Positions 9,807-18,143 of a stretch of 60,878 bases of DNA are shown here, one piece after another. The notes under the pieces are model-generated. The model was given only the letters and a program-made list of their open reading frames with translations. It did not search any database and was not told the origin of the DNA. Within the stretch, counting starts at the first letter, position 1; the number at the start of each line of letters is the position of its first letter. The position numbers were made by a program, and so were the translations under genes. The DNA is from Bacillota bacterium (lineage in GTDB: Bacteria > Bacillota > Sulfobacillia > Sulfobacillales > Sulfobacillaceae), in assembly GCA_021797825.1 (NCBI GenBank), contig JAJZZA010000011.1, forward strand, positions 1 to 60,878. Direction: 5' to 3'.

Positions 9807-11189
9807 TCACCCGCCCCGCGAACCAAATCGCCGACAAGGAACGTAGCGTCCGTGCTGTGGGCTCCCACAGACTTCCCCGTTGCGGTAGACCGTCTTGCCT
9901 CGGGAAATGGTCCGCACGACGCGTCCTTGGATCTCATGGCCATGCCACGGCGAATACCCGGCCCGACCATGCAGATCGGCTTCGTTTAACGGCGCACGTC
10001 CCTTGGGGTCGTAGAGCAACAGATCCGCATCCGCTCCCACCGCGATAACGCCCTTTTTGCCGCCCAGGCCAAACCACTCCGCGGGAGCGCGACTCACCAG
10101 GTTGCTGACGCTTGCCACATCCATCAGCCCGCTGGCGACAAACTGGGTGTACAACACCGGCCACAGCGTTTCCACTCCCGGTATCCCCGGCGAGGTCGCC
10201 GCAAACGTTCTGCCCGCCCCCCGCTGAGCCAGCGCGTACCCACAATGATCGGATCCAATCGCATCAATCTGCCCAGCCACCACCTGTTCGCGCAACCCAG
10301 CAACAGAGGTCGCCGGTCGCAACGGCGGCGTCATGATGTAGCGGTCGACCTGCGGGGACTGGTAGAGGCGGTCATCAAAGCAAAGATGGTGGGGACAAAC
10401 CTCCGCCAACGCCGTCACCCCCTGTTCACGAAACTGGCGCACCAGCGCCACTGAGCGGGGCGATGAGAGGTGAACGAAATAGATGGGGGCGCCGGTGGAT
10501 AGCGCCAACCCCAACCCGCGCGCCACCGCTTCGATTTCCGCCGCTTCGGGGCGGGATCGCCCGTGAAACGGCAAGGAGGTCTGGCCGGCCGCTGCCAGCA
10601 GGCGGGAGCTCCCCGCGATGATCGCATCGTTCTCGGCATGGACCTGAACCAATACGCCCTCTTTTCCTGCCGCTTCCAGCAACTGATACCAGTTCCAGTC
10701 GGTGGTGTAATAACTGGTGTCCCGATAGGTCGTGTAAACTTTCACGCTGGTCACGCCTAGGCCGGCGAGCTCGCTCAGTTCCTGCTGCCAACTGGGTCCC
10801 GGCGTTCCGAATGAAAGATGGAACGCAAAGTCCACCAGGCTGTGACCGACGGCTTGCGGCATTTCCCGTTCCAGCGCCGCCACCAAATTCTCTTCACGGG
10901 CTTGGGGAACAAAATTGATGTAGGTGGTCACCCCGCCCGCTGCCGCCGCCGCCGAGCCCGCCGCATAATCATCCAGCGTCCGCATCATGTTGTTCTCGAG
11001 TCCAAAATGGGTGTGACAATCTACCAGCCCCGGCAACACCCATAGTCCCCGGGCATCCACCACCTCATCATCCCGACCAGCCAAGCCCGGTGCCACGGCT
11101 TCGATCAACCCGTTGGCCAAGCGCACATCCGCGCACCGAATGCCGTCGGGAGTGACCACATCGCCTCCTTGGATAACCAGGTCCGCCAT
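9807..11189 (-). CDS. Dihydropyrimidinase / hydantoinase family hydrolase
   Basis: A 460-residue cyclic amidohydrolase that opens dihydropyrimidine, hydantoin or allantoin-type rings to N-carbamoyl acids. The binuclear metal site is visible: His59 and His61 (DCHTHF), Lys150 (SVKVYTTY, normally carbamylated), His184 (VHAEND), His240 (VHLSS) and Asp314 (SDHCGY). The C-terminal GADADLLLYDP strand is typical. It is encoded between an ECF importer and a D-aminoacylase, and an N-carbamoyl amidohydrolase gene lies 3.6 kb upstream on the same strand. No dihydropyrimidine dehydrogenase is nearby, so the imported compound is probably already the reduced ring or a hydantoin. Confidence 0.87.
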   Translation of the reverse strand: MADLVIQGGDVVTPDGIRCADVRLANGLIEAVAPGLAGRDDEVVDARGLWVLPGLVDCHTHFGLENNMMRTLDDYAAGSAAAAAGGVTTYINFVPQAREENLVAALEREMPQAVGHSLVDFAFHLSFGTPGPSWQQELSELAGLGVTSVKVYTTYRDTSYYTTDWNWYQLLEAAGKEGVLVQVHAENDAIIAGSSRLLAAAGQTSLPFHGRSRPEAAEIEAVARGLGLALSTGAPIYFVHLSSPRSVALVRQFREQGVTALAEVCPHHLCFDDRLYQSPQVDRYIMTPPLRPATSVAGLREQVVAGQIDAIGSDHCGYALAQRGAGRTFAATSPGIPGVETLWPVLYTQFVASGLMDVASVSNLVSRAPAEWFGLGGKKGVIAVGADADLLLYDPKGRAPLNEADLHGRAGYSPWHGHEIQGRVVRTISRGKTVYRNGEVCGSPQHGRYVPCRRFGSRGG

Positions 11190-11243
11190 CGCGTCTCCTC
11201 CTCGCGGCCAGTTACCGCACCCCCGCGGGCTCCCGCCAAAGCG

Positions 11244-12098
11244 TCACCACGCTCGCCCCAGGATGCGGTCACAGAGTGCCAGCAGCCCATCACTGGTTGT
11301 CGGCATTTCGTCGGTATACCCCTGCAACTCTTTCCCTAAGGCGATGACGTCGGGAGCTTGCACCGCCAATGCCGACAACACGTCGGCATACAAAAAGGCT
11401 TGCTCGGGCGGCGCGTCCACCAATATGCGTCCCCCGGCCATGCCGATTACGCGCCGGGCATAGCGTACCACCAGGTCCATCTCATGGGTAATCATGATCA
11501 CGGTGTGTCCCGCGCCATTTAAGAACTGAAGAAACTGCATGATGTCGACAGATTGGGAGAAGTCCTGCCCGGTAGTCGGCTCGTCCACGATTAAGGCGCT
11601 GGGACGAAGGGCCAGGATGGAAGCAATGGCGATACGCTGGCGCATGCCTTTGGGGAGAAAAAAAGGGTGCTCATCAAACAAATCCGGACTGATCCCGCAC
11701 ACCTCGGCGGCCTCCCGCACCCGTTCGTCGAGACGGTTGGAGGGCATGTGGAGGCGTCTCAGCCCATAAGCGATTTCTTCGTACACGGACTGGCTAAAGA
11801 TCTGATGGTCGGGGTTTTGAAAGACGTAGCCGACACGCTCCACCAGCGCGGGTGTCCGTTTGCGGCCAACAAAGGTCGGGGTGCCGTCGATGCGAATTTG
11901 CCCCCGGCTGGGTTGCAAAATCCCCCCCACGCATTTGGCCAGGGTGGTTTTCCCCGACCCGTTTTGACCAATTACCGCCGCCATCTCGCCGCCGTCAATC
12001 CTCAGTGTCAAATCGTCAATGACCGCGGTCCCATCGGGGTAGGAAAATCCGAGACCGGATATCTCGATGCTTCCCCGCCGCTCGCTCATCTTAGCCAT
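11244..12098 (-). CDS. ECF transporter ATPase, variant signature
   Basis: One of two ATPases of an energy-coupling-factor vitamin- or base-type importer (284 residues). Walker A GQNGSGKT is at 44-51, Walker B ALIVDEP at about 168-174 and the switch His at 205. The ABC signature is altered: LPKGM at 148-152 replaces LSGGQ, although MRQRIAIAS after it is intact. ECF ATPases with LSKGE-type signatures are known, so it may still work in a heterodimer with its normal partner. The gene overlaps the partner ATPase gene by eight bases. Confidence 0.88.
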   Translation of the reverse strand: MAKMSERRGSIEISGLGFSYPDGTAVIDDLTLRIDGGEMAAVIGQNGSGKTTLAKCVGGILQPSRGQIRIDGTPTFVGRKRTPALVERVGYVFQNPDHQIFSQSVYEEIAYGLRRLHMPSNRLDERVREAAEVCGISPDLFDEHPFFLPKGMRQRIAIASILALRPSALIVDEPTTGQDFSQSVDIMQFLQFLNGAGHTVIMITHEMDLVVRYARRVIGMAGGRILVDAPPEQAFLYADVLSALAVQAPDVIALGKELQGYTDEMPTTSDGLLALCDRILGRAW

Positions 12099-12960
12099 GA
12101 TAAGCCCTTTCCCGGGCCAGCGCTTCCCGCAGGATTAGCACGGCCTGTTCCGTGGTGGTCGGCATGGGGCCCTGGTACCGTCCCGCATCCCGCAGATATC
12201 TGGCCAACGCCACCGCCGCCGGAATGTTAAGCTGGCGCTGGGCAAATACCTCGACCGCCTGCCAGAAATCAGCAACCGCGCCCTCCCAGACCTTGCGGCC
12301 TTGATCCAGCAGGATCAGGCGATCGGCATATTTTAGGATGCGACTCATGTCATGTTCCGCAATCACCACCGCGCAACCCCATCCCTGGCGCAGGTCCTCC
12401 AGCACCGTAAAGACTTGCTCCTTGCCGGCCGGATCCAGCATGCTGGTCGGCTCATCCAACAACAGTACGCGCGGCCGCAGGGCCAAAATGGCCGCAATCG
12501 CCACCCGTTGTTTTTGTCCCCCCGAAAGATCAAAAGGCGATTTGTCCAAAAATGGCGTGATACCCGTAACCCGCGCCGCCCACTCGATGCGCTCGCTAAT
12601 CTGTGCGGACGCGATCCCCAAGTTTTCCATCGCAAAAGCCACCTCTTCCTCGACGCTCATGGAGGTGAACTGGGCCTCGGGATCGCTGAACACCAACCCC
12701 ACCTGCTGGGTGAGTTCATCCGGCCGCCATGTTGTCAACGCTTTCCCGTCCACCAAGACTTGACCGTTTAAGGTGCCGCGCAAATTGGAGGGAATGAGTC
12801 CGCGCAACGCCAACAACAGCGACGTTTTACCGGAACCATTGGGGCCCACGATGGCAACGATTTCCCCCGGCGAGATCGCCAGGTCGATGTGGCTGAGAGC
12901 AGACGCTGGCGCCTGCTGATACTGCCAACAGAGGTTCTCGCAGGCGATAACCGGATTCAT
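12091..12960 (-). CDS. ECF transporter ATPase, canonical
   Basis: The second ATPase of the ECF importer (289 residues). All motifs are present: Walker A GPNGSGKT at 39-46, Q-loop DPEAQFTS near 93-100, signature LSGGQ at 145-149, Walker B RVLLLDE at 164-170 and the switch His of AEHD. A strong GAGGAGG site precedes the ATG. It should form a heterodimer with the variant ATPase encoded next and couple to the T subunit encoded 38 bases upstream. Confidence 0.92.
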   Translation of the reverse strand: MNPVIACENLCWQYQQAPASALSHIDLAISPGEIVAIVGPNGSGKTSLLLALRGLIPSNLRGTLNGQVLVDGKALTTWRPDELTQQVGLVFSDPEAQFTSMSVEEEVAFAMENLGIASAQISERIEWAARVTGITPFLDKSPFDLSGGQKQRVAIAAILALRPRVLLLDEPTSMLDPAGKEQVFTVLEDLRQGWGCAVVIAEHDMSRILKYADRLILLDQGRKVWEGAVADFWQAVEVFAQRQLNIPAAVALARYLRDAGRYQGPMPTTTEQAVLILREALARERAYHG

Positions 12961-12998
12961 GGTGCGACCTCCTCTTTTTTAGGGTTCAGCAGCCCGGG

Positions 12999-13799
12999 TC
13001 ATAAGCTGTGAGTGCTCAAGCCCAGCCATGCCACCAAGCCGCCCGCCGCGACCAACCCCACAGTTACGAGGGTATCGGAGGCGCGCCACGGCATCTTTGA
13101 CAACAAGTAATCGGTGCGCTGCCCTGGCCGCAAGGAAAATCCTTTGGCGAACAACGCATTGGTAATTTCGTCCCCGCGGCGCAGGGCAATAGCCAGCATC
13201 GGCACCATATACATCGCGTAGAGTTGAATCCGGCGAAAAAAACCCATGGACGTCACATCCAGTCCGCGCGCGAGTTGCGCTTCGCGAATGACATGAAAAT
13301 CCTCGATGAACATCCCGGCCACCCGCAAAGTTAAGCCAATGAAGTAGGTTACCAAAAAAGGCACCCGAAACTTTCGAAAGGCCACCAAAATGTCCCGCTC
13401 GCGATTGGTATAGAAATAGTAGAGCGAAGCCGCCAGCAGCGCCAGAATCCGGACGTATGCGGCCAAGGCCAGGGAGAGCGGGTGTTGCCACAATGGGATT
13501 GGCCCGATTCGGGCGAGCAACACCGGATGGGCCATTTTGCCCGGAAAAAACACGTAGGTCAAAAAGATAAACAAGCCCACCGTCACCAGCATCGGCACAT
13601 ACATGCGCAGCTGCAGCAGATTGACCCGCGACACCCAGAACAGGCCGACAAAGCCCAGCACAACCAGGCCGTTCACCAGCGGCCGGCTAATAAAGAGCGG
13701 CACAAATCCCATCACCACGAAAAACACCAGCCGGGTAGCGGGGTGAAACCGATAGACGGGACTGGATTCCGGAACATAGGCTATGACCGTCTTGTTCAT
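12999..13799 (-). CDS. ECF transporter T subunit
   Basis: A 266-residue membrane protein with about six helices that couples the ATPase pair to the substrate-binding S protein. The two coupling motifs near the C-terminal half are visible as EAQLARGLD and ALFAKGFS; the second has Lys in place of the usual Arg. GGGAGG precedes the ATG. It sits between the S-subunit and ATPase genes, as in dedicated (group I) ECF operons. Confidence 0.9.
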   Translation of the reverse strand: MNKTVIAYVPESSPVYRFHPATRLVFFVVMGFVPLFISRPLVNGLVVLGFVGLFWVSRVNLLQLRMYVPMLVTVGLFIFLTYVFFPGKMAHPVLLARIGPIPLWQHPLSLALAAYVRILALLAASLYYFYTNRERDILVAFRKFRVPFLVTYFIGLTLRVAGMFIEDFHVIREAQLARGLDVTSMGFFRRIQLYAMYMVPMLAIALRRGDEITNALFAKGFSLRPGQRTDYLLSKMPWRASDTLVTVGLVAAGGLVAWLGLSTHSL

Positions 13800-13851
13800 C
13801 GCTGCGCAACCTCCCGCAAGGGGCGAGGCGCTTTCGCCCCTCGCCCGCCTT

Positions 13852-14469
13852 TTACGCCCAGTACCGCTTGACGAAAGAATTGGTCCGAATGACCATTGGA
13901 CTTATCAGCTTCAGCATGAGCACGCCCAGAATCCACGATGGAACGGTGTTCCCGATCCACCAGCCGGCAAATACCACCGGTTGGGAACTCGGGGAAATGA
14001 GGTGAAATATCCTGAGCGTCGTCGACCCCCAGGCGGCCCCAAAAGCGTTGGCCAGGATAACCCCCACCACGGTAAACACCACCCAGTCCTTCTTGCTGCG
14101 AAGCCGGGGATCACAGCCGAATTTCCGCATCGCCCAGCCGGCCAGCATACCCTGCACAAAATTGCCGGGAATGTAGACCAGCGAAACCGGCAGCGGGGCG
14201 CTGCCCGACAACGCATTGGAGATCAACGGAAACACGAAGCTGGCAACCCCGCCCCACATGCCATACCACACACTGCCGACCGCTTGAATGGCTTGTCCCG
14301 GCCAAAACGCGGATACGAAGCCGAGCGGCACCGCCAAGCTGCCAAATGTCCCCACTACCACCCCAATGCCCGTAAAAAGGGCGGCCATCACAAAATGTCC
14401 CGCCGTAACGATCCGTTTCTCGCCCGGCGCTACTGCCCACACATTCGGGGACTTCATCGGTGTCGCCAT
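13852..14469 (-). CDS. ECF transporter S subunit (substrate binding)
   Basis: A 205-residue protein with about six hydrophobic helices, the right size for an ECF S component. AGGAGGTGCACAG gives a strong ribosome-binding site before the ATG at 14469. It is the first transporter gene after the N-carbamoyl amidohydrolase, followed by T and both ATPases, so this importer is dedicated to one ligand. The enzymes around it open cyclic ureides, so a hydantoin, dihydropyrimidine or related base is the best guess. I do not recognise the S-subunit subfamily, and no riboswitch was identified upstream. Confidence 0.72.
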   Translation of the reverse strand: MATPMKSPNVWAVAPGEKRIVTAGHFVMAALFTGIGVVVGTFGSLAVPLGFVSAFWPGQAIQAVGSVWYGMWGGVASFVFPLISNALSGSAPLPVSLVYIPGNFVQGMLAGWAMRKFGCDPRLRSKKDWVVFTVVGVILANAFGAAWGSTTLRIFHLISPSSQPVVFAGWWIGNTVPSWILGVLMLKLISPMVIRTNSFVKRYWA

Positions 14470-14800
14470 CTGTGCACCTCCTGCCTTTAGTGGTCACTCC
14501 AGACCCTTGTCTTTCAACTTTGGGGACGATCTCGTCATTGCGGGAACCGGGTTCCATTGCCGGAAAATTGGCGGGCCGGAGCGCGCGGCGCCTCTCGCGC
14601 CGGGCACGAGCGGCCTCGGGGCCAGTCGGGTGTGAGCATCTGGCCCCGCAGAGAATCACGTCCCTCCGCCTCATTGCCTCCACCCTGGAAACCCGATGGG
14701 GGGGCATTGCCGCTAACCGATAGCACCAGCACCGTTGCCCCGCGAAAGTTATGATCGCAGCGTGGCGGGCGGAAGTGGCGGATGGTGCCAGCGAGATGGG
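14470..14800. other. Intergenic, no gene seen
   Basis: The region lies upstream of the S-subunit gene on the minus strand and may carry its promoter. I looked for a TPP or purine riboswitch core and did not find one. No protein frame is convincing. Confidence 0.4.
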
Positions 14801-15688
14801 TCAGGGCAAATCTTGAGCAATCTCCGCGTAGGTGTCGGGCCGTCGATCGCGATAAAACTGCCAGTGCTGGCGCGCTTGCCGGATCGCATCCAGATCGACC
14901 ACCGCGGTCACTAACGCATCTTGGTTGCGCGGACCCTGGGCAATAATGCGCCCTTCGGGATCGCAAAAATAACTTTGACCGTAAAATTCCCCGATGTCCC
15001 ACGGCATTTCCCGGCCCACACGATTTAGCGCACCCACGAAATACCCGTTGGCAATGGCCAGTGCGGGCTGCTCAATGGTCCACAAGTGGTCCGAATGGCC
15101 CGCCGTCGTCGCCGACGGATTGAACACCATTTCGGCCCCGTGCAAGCCCAAAATCCGCCCCCCCTCCGGAAAATGCCGGTCATAGCAGATGTAGACGCCA
15201 ACACGGCCAAACGCCGTGGCAAACACCGGATAGCCCAGATTGCCGGGACGGAAATAGAACTTCTCCCAAAAACCCCCGCCGTGGCCGGGATGGGCATCGA
15301 CTTGGGGAATATGGACCTTGCGGCATTTGCCGAGATATTTCCCGTCGGCATCAATCACCGCGGCGGTATTATAGTAGACGCCCGGCATCTCTTCCTCATA
15401 CAACGGCACGATGAGAACCATTCCCAGTTGTTTGGCCAATTCCACCATGTATTGGGTGGTCTCGCCATCCGGGATGGTTTCTGCGGCTTGGTACCACCGC
15501 CGATCTTGTTCCGCAGCAAAGTAGGGGCCAAAAAACAACTCTTGCAGGCACAAGATGTTTACCCCTTCCTGTGCGGCCTGGTGAATCCAACGGGTGTGCT
15601 TGGCTATAGCCTCCCGTTTGTGCCGGGCGATGGGTTCGGTACCCGGCACTTCGTGGGCCAGTTGCAGCAGACCGACTTTAACGTTCAC
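14801..15688 (-). CDS. N-carbamoyl amidohydrolase (nitrilase superfamily)
   Basis: A 295-residue carbon-nitrogen hydrolase, probably an N-carbamoyl-beta-alanine or N-carbamoyl amino acid amidohydrolase that releases ammonia and CO2. The catalytic Glu50 (LCLQELFF), Lys124 (KCRKVHIP) and Cys168 (VYICYDRHFPEG) are all present. The long insert PQVDAHPGHGGGFWEKFYF is typical of the beta-ureidopropionase branch. It works naturally after the cyclic amidohydrolase encoded on the same strand. It is the first structural gene after the GntR regulator, 69 bases away. Confidence 0.87.
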   Translation of the reverse strand: MNVKVGLLQLAHEVPGTEPIARHKREAIAKHTRWIHQAAQEGVNILCLQELFFGPYFAAEQDRRWYQAAETIPDGETTQYMVELAKQLGMVLIVPLYEEEMPGVYYNTAAVIDADGKYLGKCRKVHIPQVDAHPGHGGGFWEKFYFRPGNLGYPVFATAFGRVGVYICYDRHFPEGGRILGLHGAEMVFNPSATTAGHSDHLWTIEQPALAIANGYFVGALNRVGREMPWDIGEFYGQSYFCDPEGRIIAQGPRNQDALVTAVVDLDAIRQARQHWQFYRDRRPDTYAEIAQDLP

Positions 15689-15757
15689 CGTTCACCCTCC
15701 TGCGTGCGTTATGCCGGCATCTCAGGCGAAACCCGGCTGTCCGGCGGGCATTTCCGG

Positions 15758-16459
15758 TCAAACCGGCACCCCCCCACCCGGGCCGCCCCGGGACACGATT
15801 TCCTGGATCCGAGCCAAACTCCGCTGCCAGTTGCGTTCCACCGCTGCGGCCGCCTCCACGGCGTCACCCCGCAGGCTGGCCAGAATCACCGCGTGTTCGT
15901 CAATCGATTCGCGAGATGACCACATCTCTTGAAAATAGGCGATCTCGACTCGGGTCAAGGGCGTCTTGAGTTCTGTGAGCACGGCAGCCAGCTCGGGATT
16001 TTGAGCTTTTTCAATCAACCCCAGGTGAAAAGCCTCGTCTGCCCGGGCGGCGGCAACCGCATCGCGCTTTTGGATGGCGTCGTTCAGCAACCGGTTATGC
16101 GCGTTTAAACGGGTAATGTCCTCGACCGTCCAGTCATCCGTCGCCACCGTGGTGATGGCAAACCGCTCCAGCGTCCAGATAATAGGATAGCGACGCATCA
16201 CACTGTTTAAATCCAAGGGTGCGACCTGAGTCCACCGGTTGGCCTGCGTCACCACCAAACCCTCCGCTTCCAAGCGGAGCAGCGACTCGCGCACGGGAGT
16301 TCGGCTGACGCCAAATTCTTGGGCGAGTTCTTGATCCCGCAAATGGGTTCCGGCTGTCAGCCGTCCTTCGATGATCCATTGCCGGAGGCGCTGATACACG
16401 GCATCATGGACGAAGTGGCGCCCGATTCGCTCCGTGTCATTTTCCCCCTTCATCTCCAC
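15758..16459 (-). CDS. GntR-family regulator with FCD domain
   Basis: A 233-residue regulator. The winged helix is at about residues 15-80 (QELAQEFGVSRTPVRESLLR). An all-helical FCD ligand domain follows, with metal-type residues in the region FHLGLIEKA ... HAVILASL. Such proteins repress catabolic genes until a small acid binds. It is divergent from the diaminopropionate ammonia-lyase gene and heads the amidohydrolase/ECF cluster, so it may control both directions. A symmetric site overlaps the divergent promoter. Confidence 0.88.
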   Translation of the reverse strand: MEMKGENDTERIGRHFVHDAVYQRLRQWIIEGRLTAGTHLRDQELAQEFGVSRTPVRESLLRLEAEGLVVTQANRWTQVAPLDLNSVMRRYPIIWTLERFAITTVATDDWTVEDITRLNAHNRLLNDAIQKRDAVAAARADEAFHLGLIEKAQNPELAAVLTELKTPLTRVEIAYFQEMWSSRESIDEHAVILASLRGDAVEAAAAVERNWQRSLARIQEIVSRGGPGGGVPV

Positions 16460-16465
16460 ACCCCC

Positions 16466-16495
16466 TTGACTCCACCGATTGTTGTGATGTATAAT
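16466..16495 (+). promoter_or_regulatory. Promoter of diaminopropionate ammonia-lyase
   Basis: TTGACT and a perfect TATAAT are separated by 18 bases, and the ATG lies about 70 bases downstream. This is the clearest vegetative-type promoter in the left third of the window. Confidence 0.65.
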
Positions 16496-16504
16496 ATACT
16501 ACAT
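16487..16504. promoter_or_regulatory. Candidate GntR operator over -10 box
   Basis: ATGTA and TACAT flank an eight-base AT-rich centre. The site covers the -10 box of the dpaL promoter, so a bound protein would block transcription. The divergently encoded FCD regulator is the likely ligand-responsive repressor. Confidence 0.4.
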
Positions 16505-16568
16505 ACGACATGTAAGTCAACAGGCAATTTGGGGCGCTGGTCGACACGGCAGAAAAGGGGCTTGGCCA

Positions 16569-17780
16569 ATGATGAATCCGATGGTTTGGCAACTCAATCG
16601 ACTGAAAGACTTGCACCCCACACCCGAGGTGCAAGCATTTCATCCGGGCGTCGTCCAACCGGTTCAGGAATATCATGCCACCTTGCCGGGGTATCGCTTT
16701 ACCCCCCTTCATCCGTTGTCGACCTTGGCCCGCCACTGGAATCTGGGAGGCCTGTTTATCAAGGATGAGTCGTCACGATTTGGTTTAAACGCCTTTAAGA
16801 GTCTCGGGGGAACGTATGCGGTGGCAAAGTATCTCAGCCGGACTCTCGATCATGGGCAACCGCTGACCACCCACACTCTCACATCGCCCGGGACCCGGCA
16901 ACGATCCTTAACCTTTGCCACTGCCACTGACGGCAATCACGGCGTCGGCATTGCCTGGGCGGCGCATCAATTCGGCCACCAGTCCATCGTCTTCATGCCG
17001 CGCGGCACCGCCGCCGCCCGCGTGCAGTCCGTGCGGGCGGCGGGCGGGCAGGCCGAGGTAACTGCCTTTAATTATGACGACACGGTAGCCTGGGTCGCGG
17101 CCGAGGCGGCCGAGCGGGGGTGGGTCTTGGTCCAAGATACCTCCTGGCCCGGTTACCAAGAGATTCCGCTCTGGATTATGCAGGGGTATACCACGCTAAT
17201 TTATGAAGCCCTCCAACAACTCCAAGATTTCGGGGTCAAACGGCCCACACACGTTTTTCTGCAAGCCGGCGTGGGCTCGTTTGCCGCCGCCGTCACGGGA
17301 TTCTTGGCCAACGTCTTCGCCTCCGCGATTCCGCTCATTATCGTGGTGGAACCCACCCAAACCGCTTCCCTGCTGCGCTCGGCAACCGTGGGCGATGGGC
17401 AGCTGCATTCCCTGGAGGGACCCATGCAGACGGTCATGGCGGGTTTGGCTTGCGGGGCGCCGAATCCCTTGGCGTGGGACATCTTGCAGCATTGGGTCGG
17501 CATGTTTTTGTCCTGTCCCGACGAAATGGCGGCACGCGGCACCCGCATTTTGGCTAACCCGTTGGCGGGCGACCCGGCCGTGATTTCGGGCGAATCGGGC
17601 AGTGTAACCTTGGGGGTTTTGTCTCATATCATGGCGAGCCCGCTTGCCCAGACTCTCCGTCAGTCGTTGGACCTCAATGAGCAATCACAGGTCCTGCTGG
17701 TCAGCACGGAAGGAATGACGGACCCGGTCCTCTACCGCCGCCTGGTTTGGGATGGCCTGTTCCCCTACGACGCGTCATGA
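16569..17780 (+). CDS. dpaL: Diaminopropionate ammonia-lyase
   Basis: A 403-residue PLP enzyme that splits 2,3-diaminopropionate into pyruvate and two ammonia. The N-terminal signature is clear: TPLHPL, then IKDESSRFGLNAFKSLGGTYA at residues about 64-84, in which Lys77 should hold PLP. TDGNHG is present at about 120-125 (fold-type II phosphate/PLP contacts). AAGGGG precedes the ATG. The enzyme accepts D- and L-diaminopropionate and often D-serine in relatives, which fits the D-amino-acid theme of the divergent cluster. Confidence 0.88.
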   Translation: MMNPMVWQLNRLKDLHPTPEVQAFHPGVVQPVQEYHATLPGYRFTPLHPLSTLARHWNLGGLFIKDESSRFGLNAFKSLGGTYAVAKYLSRTLDHGQPLTTHTLTSPGTRQRSLTFATATDGNHGVGIAWAAHQFGHQSIVFMPRGTAAARVQSVRAAGGQAEVTAFNYDDTVAWVAAEAAERGWVLVQDTSWPGYQEIPLWIMQGYTTLIYEALQQLQDFGVKRPTHVFLQAGVGSFAAAVTGFLANVFASAIPLIIVVEPTQTASLLRSATVGDGQLHSLEGPMQTVMAGLACGAPNPLAWDILQHWVGMFLSCPDEMAARGTRILANPLAGDPAVISGESGSVTLGVLSHIMASPLAQTLRQSLDLNEQSQVLLVSTEGMTDPVLYRRLVWDGLFPYDAS

Positions 17781-18143
17781 CGACGGTCCACGATTCCAAC
17801 CGGCTCCAGCGCCGGGCCATCTCGCAACCCACGGCAACTGCCAAGGTCCTCGGTCAGTTCTGGCCACGGGATTGCTAAAGGCTTGCCTTGGTGTGACGAT
17901 TCCCCACGGCTAATCCCCGGGGGCAGATCACCCCAAGAAGTTTGAGCGGAGCGATGCGTGCACCGCATACCGGTCAGGCCACTTCCTAAGGTCTGCACGG
18001 CGGCTAAGCCGCTCATCGACGTTTCATAAAAGCCCGTTTGGCAAAACCGCGGCTTTATGAGACAATTTCGCTAAATATTGCTGAGCAAGAGATTGTCGCG
18101 CGATATTTCTGCGTGAGGAATGCAGATTGGGAGGACCTTAACC
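17781..18143. other. Intergenic with hairpin-forming repeat
   Basis: No gene is seen. At 18024-18060, TCATAAAAGCC and GGCTTTATGA form a long, slightly imperfect hairpin, with an inner GTTT/AAAC pair. It lies about 85 bases before the dehydrogenase start and could act in its leader or as an operator. There is no T-run, so it is not a standard terminator. Confidence 0.4.

Noticed and set aside
14470-14800. A riboswitch upstream of the ECF S-subunit gene
   Set aside because: I could not recognise the core of a TPP, purine or other known riboswitch, so none is claimed.
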